64,000 bases of DNA. Source: Filomicrobium insigne (lineage in GTDB: Bacteria; Pseudomonadota; Alphaproteobacteria; Rhizobiales; Hyphomicrobiaceae). The position numbers and the translations under genes were made by a program. The notes below the pieces were generated by a model. It saw only the letters and a program-made list of their open reading frames with translations, did not search any database and had not been told where the DNA came from. Shown piece by piece: positions 56,264-64,000 of the stretch (position 1 is its first letter; each line of letters opens with the position of its first letter). The stretch covers positions 1 through 64,000 of the forward strand of contig NZ_FNJC01000003.1 of NCBI RefSeq assembly GCF_900104305.1. Direction: 5' to 3'.

Positions 56264-56632
56264 ATGGCGAGACAGCGCGCAGTGACCAAGAAGGGGAAAG
56301 CACCTAAGATGGCCAACGTCAATCTGGCTAAAATGTCTCTGAAGGAACTCATCGCGCTTCAGAGTGATGTGGAACAAGCGATTTTGGCCGCGCGTCAACG
56401 CGAGCGTCAGGAAATCCTAGCCAAGATGGAAGAGCTGGCACAAGACGCTGGTTTTTCTATCAACGAGCTCGTCGGTGGCAAAGGGCGTGGCAAAGGAAAA
56501 GCGTCGATCTCGGCAGCCAAATACGTCAATCCCGATAATCGTTCGGAAACTTGGACGGGGCGCGGCCGTAAGCCAAATTGGCTCGTCGCGAAGCTGAATA
56601 AGGGTTCAAAGCTCGAAGATTTCGCGCTTTGA
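56264..56632 (+). CDS. H-NS family (HvrA-like) nucleoid protein
   Basis: This protein of about 122 aa has the two-part H-NS layout: an N-terminal coiled coil for dimerisation (MSLKELIALQSDVEQAI to about residue 65) and a C-terminal DNA-binding domain (KYVNPDNRSETWTGRGRKP, about 86-104) joined by a Gly/Lys-rich linker. The alphaproteobacterial HvrA group binds A/T-rich DNA and silences or tunes genes. The start is uncertain: ATG at 56264 or 56309 (the latter matches the family start best), or GTG at 56249. It lies beside an A/T-rich gap, which may be its own target. Confidence 0.88.
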   Translation: MARQRAVTKKGKAPKMANVNLAKMSLKELIALQSDVEQAILAARQRERQEILAKMEELAQDAGFSINELVGGKGRGKGKASISAAKYVNPDNRSETWTGRGRKPNWLVAKLNKGSKLEDFAL

Positions 56633-56636
56633 GAGG

Positions 56637-56664
56637 AATGATGGGTTCTAAATGATGGGTTCTA
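56637..56664. repeat. 14-bp tandem duplication
   Basis: aatgatgggttcta is repeated twice head to tail, beginning four bases after the H-NS gene stop. It looks like a recent slippage event with no visible role. Confidence 0.8.
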
Positions 56665-56690
56665 TTCGAATCTAATATGTTCATTTCAAC

Positions 56691-56726
56691 AATGCCGGCC
56701 GCGACAAGCGGCCGGCATTGTTTTTT
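56691..56726 (+). terminator. Terminator of the H-NS-family gene
   Basis: A perfect 12-bp stem (56691-56702 with 56708-56719), a 5-base loop, and a run of six T. Confidence 0.95.
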
Positions 56727-56924
56727 GACGTAACGACCTTTTGATAAATGCCGGCCTCCCGGTGCAGGTGCCCGCCAACGCTAAAACAGGCCGAGAGCCA
56801 CGCCAACAGTGTGGCGTGAGCAGTGGTCGCCCCACAGGAAAAGTCAGTTTCAGAACGCGGCGGCTTCGGAACCGTAGGATCCCAGACGGCAGGCCTGAAG
56901 ACGTTGTAGGCGGTTGAATTTGCC

Positions 56925-56951
56925 TTAGCACTCTCCCCTTGACAGTGCTAA
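56925..56951. promoter_or_regulatory. CIRCE element (HrcA operator) of groESL
   Basis: TTAGCACTC, nine bases, then CAGTGCTAA: the consensus CIRCE sequence TTAGCACTC-N9-GAGTGCTAA with one change in the second arm. It is 149 bases upstream of groS, so groESL is expected to be repressed by HrcA and induced by heat. Confidence 0.93.
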
Positions 56952-57099
56952 TCCAGCTCGCCATATCGCTGGCGCGGCGCGTGAGAACCTCAATTTCGTA
57001 TTGCGTGGCATTGACGGTTCACGAAGCGTCGTGATCGAGCCTGATTTCAAAGGCCGCGATCAATACGCAAACATTGAACCGTACAATGAGGTTATCGCC

Positions 57100-57414
57100 A
57101 TGAAGTTTCGTCCTCTTCATGATCGGGTCCTGGTTCGTCGAATTGACGAAGAAGCCAGAACCTCCGGCGGGATTATCATTCCCGACACAGCGAAAGAAAA
57201 ACCACAGCACGGCGAGATTGTTGCTGTCGGCCCCGGATCGCGCGGTGACGACAACAAAGTAGTTTCGCTCGACGTCAAGGTCGGAGATCGCATTCTGTTC
57301 GGCAAATGGTCTGGCACTGAGGTCAAGATCGGAGGCGAGGAGCTTCTGATCATGAAAGAAAATGACATTCTTGGCGTGCTCGAGGGGCCGGCAGCGGCAA
57401 AGCAGGCCGCCTGA
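57100..57414 (+). CDS. groS: Co-chaperonin GroES
   Basis: This 104-aa protein is the lid of the GroEL chamber. The mobile loop ([18 protein letters not shown], about residues 15-33) and the KWSGTEVK block are intact. ATG at 57100 has a gagg site; the frame is open to 57001 but the family start is at [16 protein letters not shown] element lies upstream and groL follows after 56 bases. Confidence 0.98.
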   Translation: MKFRPLHDRVLVRRIDEEARTSGGIIIPDTAKEKPQHGEIVAVGPGSRGDDNKVVSLDVKVGDRILFGKWSGTEVKIGGEELLIMKENDILGVLEGPAAAKQAA

Positions 57415-57458
57415 TCGATCTCCAAGCATCCATCATTTTACACTCGCGACAATTTTAG

Positions 57459-59105
<1,647 letters not shown>

Positions 59106-59130
59106 CCCGTCTCCGTCATACTATTTGAGA

Positions 59131-59160
59131 AGGGCCGGCATTAAGCCGGCCCTTATGTTT
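59131..59160 (+). terminator. Terminator of groESL
   Basis: A perfect 10-bp stem (59131-59140 with 59146-59155) with a 5-base loop, followed by a T-rich stretch (atgtttta). It lies between convergent genes and may also stop cca transcription. Confidence 0.88.
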
Positions 59161-59181
59161 TAAGTTTCTCAATCTGTTGAC

Positions 59182-60465
59182 TCAGGCATTCGCAATGTAG
59201 GGCCTTGCGACTGTTGCGAGGTGATGATGAAGCTGCGCGTCATCATCCGGAAAATCGGCGGCGATCCACCAGTCCTGAAATTGCTGCAGGATGATACCGA
59301 TGTTGGGTCCAGGGGGCACGCCGAGCGCGACAACGTCGGAACCTTTGAAAGGCACCTCCGGAACCTTCCACGTCGAGAGTTCATGGAAGCGTACGTGCCA
59401 AGCTTCATCGGCCGCACCGGCTGCGGATCGAGCCCATGTCATAATGTATGCTCGTTGGAATGCATCGAGCGAGAGCCGGAAGCGGCAGGCCTTCGCACGC
59501 GCAAGATTAGCTTCGGGCCCAAGGGCTGGATCTGTCAGCACAGCGGCTTCAAGTTGGCCGCGCTCTAAATTGGAGAGCCTTAGGCGGTCAGCCAAGGCAT
59601 TGGCCTCGTCCAATGTGGAACAGGCGAGCGCCGCCAAACGCAGGATAGCATCGGGACTTCGCTCTAAGGCGCGTTCGATCTCGGCGACATGTGAGAGAGA
59701 AGCGACGTCGCCCTTTCGGCCGAAAACGATTTCGCCGATTCCCGAGCGAACAATGACATCGACAACGGGCAACACGCCAACAGCAACCAGCAAACGCAAA
59801 ATCTCAGAGCGGACGCGTTCTCCCGATAAGCGCGTCAGCCCATCTCGCTCGGCGATACATGCTGCCAGCCCTTCGCCGTCGCAATCGCCGATGCCGTACG
59901 TCGCTTGAAAACGGAAGAATCGCAGAATGCGCAAATAATCTTCTCGGATGCGCGCGACGGGATCCCCAATGAAACGTACGCGCCGTGCGAGGAGGTCTGC
60001 GTAGCCGCCGACAGGATCATAAACTTGTCCCTTACGATCGCAGTAGAGCGCGTTGAGGGTGAAGTCGCGTCTACGGGCGTCTTCCTCCCATTCGGTTGTG
60101 AACGCGACGGTTGCGTGACGGCCGAATGTTTCCACATCACGCCGGAGCGTCGTGACTTCGAAGGGCACGTGGCTGGAGATAACTGTAATTGTTCCGTGTG
60201 CTGCACCCGTCGCGATGCCTTTGAGACCTGCAGCCTGGACCAGCCGCATCACGTGGTCGGGTTCGGCCGTCGTAGCAATATCGACGTCATGGATTGGTTC
60301 ACCTAACAGGGCATTGCGCACAACGCCGCCAACGGCGCGCGCCGAATATCCCCCTCTCTCAAGGGCGTCGAACACTGCTTGAATTCCGGCCGAGTTCAAC
60401 CAGTCAGCGCCAGCAAGGTTGGGCAGACCAGCTTCGGAGTTCGGCCGATCTCGATCACCCTGCAT
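59182..60465 (-). CDS. cca: CCA-adding tRNA nucleotidyltransferase
   Basis: This 427-aa class II nucleotidyltransferase adds or repairs the CCA end of tRNAs. The signature blocks are GGVVRNALLG, DVDIATTA (catalytic aspartates), RRRDFTLNAL and RIREDYLRILRFFRF. The start at 60465 (MQGDRDR) is chosen; the frame is open to 60672 but overlaps the next gene. It is last in the operon nudix-DUF6111-cca, a common alphaproteobacterial order. Confidence 0.95.
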   Translation of the reverse strand: MQGDRDRPNSEAGLPNLAGADWLNSAGIQAVFDALERGGYSARAVGGVVRNALLGEPIHDVDIATTAEPDHVMRLVQAAGLKGIATGAAHGTITVISSHVPFEVTTLRRDVETFGRHATVAFTTEWEEDARRRDFTLNALYCDRKGQVYDPVGGYADLLARRVRFIGDPVARIREDYLRILRFFRFQATYGIGDCDGEGLAACIAERDGLTRLSGERVRSEILRLLVAVGVLPVVDVIVRSGIGEIVFGRKGDVASLSHVAEIERALERSPDAILRLAALACSTLDEANALADRLRLSNLERGQLEAAVLTDPALGPEANLARAKACRFRLSLDAFQRAYIMTWARSAAGAADEAWHVRFHELSTWKVPEVPFKGSDVVALGVPPGPNIGIILQQFQDWWIAADFPDDDAQLHHHLATVARPYIANA

Positions 60466-60475
60466 TTTTGCGCCT

Positions 60476-60763
60476 TCATCCACCTGAGGACTGTTCGTCT
60501 CGTTTGATATGGCCGGGAACGATTTTACCGCCTTCAAAAACGGGAGGTTGGTAGGCTTCGCCCGGACGTCCGCCGGAAGTGCTTCCGAATATTGCGAGAA
60601 CGGCGATAGCCAGAACGACGCCAGCCACGAAGAGCCACATGAACGGCGCGTCATTGATCTTCTGCTTTGCACCCTTTGAGCCGACCGTTAGGAAGATATA
60701 TGCCACGTAGAAGAGGGTCGGCAGCAAAAGCAGCAGAATATTCTCGATAACGACGCGGATCAT
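60476..60763 (-). CDS. DUF6111-family small membrane protein
   Basis: This 95-aa protein has two membrane helices (about 4-26 and 44-62) and a polar C-terminal tail. It matches DUF6111, which in alphaproteobacteria sits between a nudix gene and cca, as here. Its ATG overlaps the nudix stop by four bases (ATGA). Function unknown. Confidence 0.9.
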   Translation of the reverse strand: MIRVVIENILLLLLPTLFYVAYIFLTVGSKGAKQKINDAPFMWLFVAGVVLAIAVLAIFGSTSGGRPGEAYQPPVFEGGKIVPGHIKRDEQSSGG

Positions 60764-61428
60764 GAGTCCGTGAGCCTCTCATGCAAGTTTTTGATAATGC
60801 CCGCGGTGGCGCCCCAGATATATCGCTCGCCGTAGGTCATCGCATAAAAATGCTTCTGCCGGCCGCGGGATATTCTCGAGTGGCGCTGGTGATTGGCAAC
60901 ATCCAGCAAAAAGGGCAGTGGAACTTCAAAAATGTCCGTCACCTCGCCGGGATCAGCTTTGAGCGTATAGCCGGGCTTGATCAGAGCGACGAGCGGACTG
61001 ATAACGTATCCCGACCCCGTACGATACCAGTCTAGAAAGCCCACAGGCTCGATGAAGCGCGGATCGAGACCGATTTCTTCATCAGCCTCCCGCATGGCCG
61101 CCGCGGCCGGTCCGGCGTCACGTTCTTCGAGTTTGCCGCCTGGAAAAGAGATCTGTCCGGCGTGATTCGGCAGGTGGTCACTCCGTACGGTGAGCAACAC
61201 ACTCAGAGGCGTCGTGGCGAGAATAGGTATGAGAACAGCAGCAGGTTTGGGGGGAAGGATCTGCGCTGGGTCCGGCAAGATACCGGGATTGAGATCGTAA
61301 TCGCCCAAGCTGGCAGGCTTCGCGGTCGAATCTTCATCGATTGACGGGGGATCGCGAAAAAGCACCCGCTCCGCGAGTTGGCGAAAATTGTCCGCAGCAG
61401 TGAATGAATCCGCCGTACTGGTGCTCAT
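60760..61428 (-). CDS. CoA pyrophosphatase-type nudix hydrolase
   Basis: This 222-aa nudix enzyme carries the motif set of the CoA pyrophosphatase group: LLTVRSDHLPNHAGQISFPGG followed by the nudix box with MREADEEIG. It would cleave CoA or acyl-CoA to 3',5'-ADP and phosphopantetheine. The start at 61428 (MSTSTADS) is chosen over the open frame to 61602. First gene of the nudix-DUF6111-cca operon. Confidence 0.92.
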   Translation of the reverse strand: MSTSTADSFTAADNFRQLAERVLFRDPPSIDEDSTAKPASLGDYDLNPGILPDPAQILPPKPAAVLIPILATTPLSVLLTVRSDHLPNHAGQISFPGGKLEERDAGPAAAAMREADEEIGLDPRFIEPVGFLDWYRTGSGYVISPLVALIKPGYTLKADPGEVTDIFEVPLPFLLDVANHQRHSRISRGRQKHFYAMTYGERYIWGATAGIIKNLHERLTDS

Positions 61429-61712
61429 GCGTTCTCCGAGGATCGGCCCACTTTCGATGATGGTAGCCACCCTTTCTAAATTCCTCAGCAAGACCTTGGG
61501 AGTAGATATCGCTCCGTAGGCGACCAACTTACGTGCCGCCCCCCGAACAAGCAATGAAACTGGACCTTTGCAAGGACTTTGCCCCATTTTACGCACATGC
61601 AACAGGCAAAGCGGTGAGCGACGCTAACGAGCAAGCGGGCATCGTGTGGGAAAGTGGCTCGCCTACGGGTGGCGTGAAACTTAGTACTCTAAAAAAAGAT
61701 ATGGGATCCACG

Positions 61713-62930
61713 ATGATAGTCAAAAAACGCTGCATGGCAGCCTCGATGCTGCTGGGCGCGCTGCTGTTGACCGGAAGCGTACAGGTTCCCGAGGCGCATG
61801 CGAGAGGGAGCGCCTCCGAATTTGCTACACAGTTATCAGCGGACGATCGCCGCCAATTTGAAGAGTACTACAAGGCGTGGACGTTTCATCAGGCGGAAAA
61901 AGATGCCTTTTGGGACCAGGTGGAATCTAAGCGCAGTGCGCGCCGAAAAAAGATTCGCCGGGGCGACCTCGTCAGGAAGTCGGATTACGTGACTGGTTAT
62001 CCGCCTGAGTTCGAAGGACCCAACCTCAGCAAACGTTTGGCGGCCGCCTGGGCGAAATTCCTGGCGGGTGACGAAAAAAAGCCAGAGCGTCCGCGTGACG
62101 AATTGCCGGGTATCAATGACTACTTGGCCGCAGCAAAACGCCACTATGGATTTGTTCCCGAGCGCATTTCCGAACGCGAATTCAAACTACGCTACGCACG
62201 AGAAGCCCTGCGGTTAGGGCTTTCCAAGGATCAGGTCGTGCGTGTTTACGCGTTGGAGACCGGTGGCATCGGTACCGCCGACATGCAAGCTGGGATCCAC
62301 CCTTTGAGAAAAACAGGCCGCCCCATTTCTTCGGCCCTCGGCTATGCCCAGCTACTCAGTGCGAATTCGGTAGACGAGCTTGTCAAGCATGGCGCTGACT
62401 TCGTCGCTCGTTTGGAACGGATGTCCCGCAGTCACGAGGTGAGTGCTGAACGAAGACAAAATCTTCAAAAGAAGGCCAGCATATTACGCAGGATGCTCAA
62501 AAAGGCGAAAAGCATCCCACATGTCTGGTCGAGACACCAAGCGTTCGCCAAAACGGGGCACGGAATGGGTATTCACCCCATCAATTTGGATGGGGACATT
62601 GGACCGTGGCTGCAGGTCATCAAACTCAAAGGTATCAAGGAATTTGCCGAACGAAAGAATCGCTACAATCTGGATCCGACGGAACTTGAGCTGATGAACT
62701 TGGCTGGTCCAGGCACTGGTGTTGAGATGATGACCTCTGTGGGGCTGCGTATGCCCACGGTCAATTTCTTTTCTCGCCGCGGTTATGAGCGCAATTCGAT
62801 CGTGCGTGGGAGAACGTCGGCTGAGCTTTTGAAAGCCTTGGAAGATCGCATGAACCACAACGTCAAAAACTCGGGCGCTGTCGAGTTCGCTGAGGTTTTT
62901 GACATGCTGACTGCCGAGGCACGCCGCTAG
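61713..62930 (+). CDS. Secreted protein with a transglycosylase-like fold
   Basis: This protein of about 405 aa has a signal peptide (VKKRCMAASMLLGALLLTGS, ending near AHA-RGS). A region at about 165-330 resembles a soluble lytic transglycosylase: catalytic-type glutamate in YALETGG, then SALGYAQLLSAN where family members have a GLMQL block, and NLAGPGTGVEM where they have AYNAGPG. The match is weak and there are large insertions, so cell-wall cleavage is inferred. The frame is open to 61533; ATG at 61713 has a ggga site six bases upstream. Single gene with its own terminator. Confidence 0.8.
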   Translation: MIVKKRCMAASMLLGALLLTGSVQVPEAHARGSASEFATQLSADDRRQFEEYYKAWTFHQAEKDAFWDQVESKRSARRKKIRRGDLVRKSDYVTGYPPEFEGPNLSKRLAAAWAKFLAGDEKKPERPRDELPGINDYLAAAKRHYGFVPERISEREFKLRYAREALRLGLSKDQVVRVYALETGGIGTADMQAGIHPLRKTGRPISSALGYAQLLSANSVDELVKHGADFVARLERMSRSHEVSAERRQNLQKKASILRRMLKKAKSIPHVWSRHQAFAKTGHGMGIHPINLDGDIGPWLQVIKLKGIKEFAERKNRYNLDPTELELMNLAGPGTGVEMMTSVGLRMPTVNFFSRRGYERNSIVRGRTSAELLKALEDRMNHNVKNSGAVEFAEVFDMLTAEARR

Positions 62931-62968
62931 AAGGTGCGGTACGGCGACAAGCTGGATCATCGCAGTTT

Positions 62969-63001
62969 AAGGGGATCGCGTTCTGGCGGTCCCCTTATTT
63001 T
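62969..63001 (+). terminator. Terminator after the transglycosylase-like gene
   Basis: An 11-bp stem with a G-U pair (62969-62979 with 62986-62996) and a 6-base loop, followed by attttt. Confidence 0.88.
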
Positions 63002-63173
63002 TGGGGGAAATAAGCGGCCGCAAAGCCAGACGGTAATGGGGTTCTATTGTGGCTTCGTCCAAATAGATTTGAGCGTAGAAATAAAAGGTCGTGAGCTAAT
63101 AAACAAAGCGCGCCCCAACGGGAAAAGAGGCCGGCAATAAATTGTGCCAGCCTCAACGTCTCACGCGATGGCG

Positions 63174-63956
63174 TTATTTCTTGCCGCAGGTGGAAGCGCC
63201 AAACAACGCGAAGAATGGTGCACGGAGGCCGCAGTCATTGTCATTCAATGCAGCGTCTGCACGCGTGTCGGGGGATGTGCCGGTCTCAGCTGCTGAGGCA
63301 ACCCGTGTCCTGACCACGACGATGTCGTCCGTTCCTCTTCCAAGCCCCATGGCTTGAGGTAACGGACGTGGTCGCTGTGCCAGCGTGGGTGCAGGTGCGA
63401 CAATTGCGGGCTCGCTCATAGCAGCGACAACAAGTGGCTTGCGTTGAGGGGCTGGGGCGTCACGCGGCCCTGTCCAGACAGGTTCTTTCTTCGGGGCCAC
63501 CTTCGGAGTTGCGCTCGCCGTGATGACTTCGGCTGCGGGCTTGTCGCAACGTTCGATATTATTTGGTGCGCGACGCCAAATCATCGTTTTGCTGAAGAAC
63601 TTGCTACCGGAATAGCCGATAACCTTCATGGTAGAACGATTGACCGGCTCTAGCGCGACACTGTACTTCGTGCCGTCGTCGGGGCTGGCGATCCAGCCGT
63701 TGTCCCATCCGGAAGCAACCTCAACGACGTCGCCCATGAGCTGACGTCCGCAGCCGTGACGGTCCTTGCGATCGCGAACCCAGACGACATAGCCGCAAAG
63801 CCGCGCGCCGCACTCGCGTACTTCGACGGCACCGCGACCTTCTTCATCTACCCACACGCCGAGCGGTGCACCGGCGCTGTAAGCTGGAACTGAGGCTAGA
63901 CCACCAGTTGCGGCACATAGTGTTACCAGTGCCAGTTTCTGCGCTGAAAACTTCAC
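63174..63956 (-). CDS. DUF2147-family secreted protein
   Basis: This 260-aa protein has a signal peptide (about 1-27, ending YSA-GAPLG) and a DUF2147 domain (about 30-135, with GVWVDEEGRGAVEVREC and the pair of cysteines near 48 and 53). The C-terminal half is a Pro/Ala/Lys-rich tail. Function not established; related proteins are envelope-located. ATG at 63956, close to the window edge. Confidence 0.9.
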   Translation of the reverse strand: MKFSAQKLALVTLCAATGGLASVPAYSAGAPLGVWVDEEGRGAVEVRECGARLCGYVVWVRDRKDRHGCGRQLMGDVVEVASGWDNGWIASPDDGTKYSVALEPVNRSTMKVIGYSGSKFFSKTMIWRRAPNNIERCDKPAAEVITASATPKVAPKKEPVWTGPRDAPAPQRKPLVVAAMSEPAIVAPAPTLAQRPRPLPQAMGLGRGTDDIVVVRTRVASAAETGTSPDTRADAALNDNDCGLRAPFFALFGASTCGKK

Positions 63957-64000
63957 GAGTAGCCCCTTACTAGAACTTCAAACCTGGGGTTGTGAGCTTC

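Noticed and set aside
60806-60816. tggcgccccag, identical to the last part of the tRNA-Gln 3' end, as a possible attachment-site copy
   Set aside because: Only about 11 bases match, it lies inside the nudix gene in a region where the bases are explained by codons, and no integrase is present.

Overview
The window (about 57-58% GC by eye, not computed) looks like chromosome of a methylotrophic alphaproteobacterium of the Hyphomicrobiales, most plausibly a Hyphomicrobium or Filomicrobium relative. The reasons are formate-tetrahydrofolate ligase, a two-subunit methylmalonyl-CoA mutase with MeaB (ethylmalonyl-CoA/serine-cycle type), a complete methanesulfonate monooxygenase set, a Rhizobiales-type dispersed palindrome, a CIRCE-controlled groESL, and alphaproteobacterial marker families (TIGR03808, DUF6111, TIGR02186). 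The genus is an inference.

Positions 1-29,933 read as one methanesulfonate (MSA) use region. At its right end msmABCD (24,187-27,760) encodes the multicomponent monooxygenase that splits MSA into formaldehyde and sulfite. The oxygenase large subunit carries the unusual CxH-x26-CxxH Rieske motif known from MsmA. Running the other way from a 778-bp intergenic region is a sulfonate-type ABC importer (binding protein msmE, two permeases, two ATPases; 18,440-23,408). Sulfite handling is spread over both cell compartments: cytoplasmic SoeABC (2,314-7,015), two TauE/SafE-type exporters (9,391 and 27,812, the second paired with a TIGR02186 protein), and a periplasmic SoxC-type molybdoprotein with a one-haem SoxD-like cytochrome (12,606-14,670). 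The C1 side is marked by three folate-linked genes: fhs at the left end, a GcvT-like protein and a divergent PanB-like protein. A LysR regulator, an unknown 278-aa protein behind soeC, and a GldF-GldG-type exporter complete the region. It ends at a tRNA-Gln gene (29,859-29,933).

Positions 30,148-46,358 are ordinary chromosome: a fused CoA-transferase, two tandem DUF1254/DUF1214 proteins, Tex, asparaginase II, a TIGR03808 beta-helix protein, a Pcp-like peptidase, MeaB, a DUF900 hydrolase, two small secreted proteins and a membrane-anchored 2OG-Fe(II) oxygenase. From 46,980 to 64,000 come mcmBA, a HerA-type ATPase, a patatin, Fe/Mn superoxide dismutase, an H-NS-family protein, groESL, a nudix-DUF6111-cca operon, a transglycosylase-like secreted protein and a DUF2147 protein.

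The most interesting signals are: (i) the two importer ATPases are complementary degenerates, one lacking a proper signature motif and the other the switch histidine, which predicts a heterodimer with one good and one dead ATP site; (ii) the PanB/GcvT pair sits inside a formaldehyde-producing locus; (iii) every gap between msmA, B, C and D holds a hairpin; (iv) an unknown protein follows soeC.
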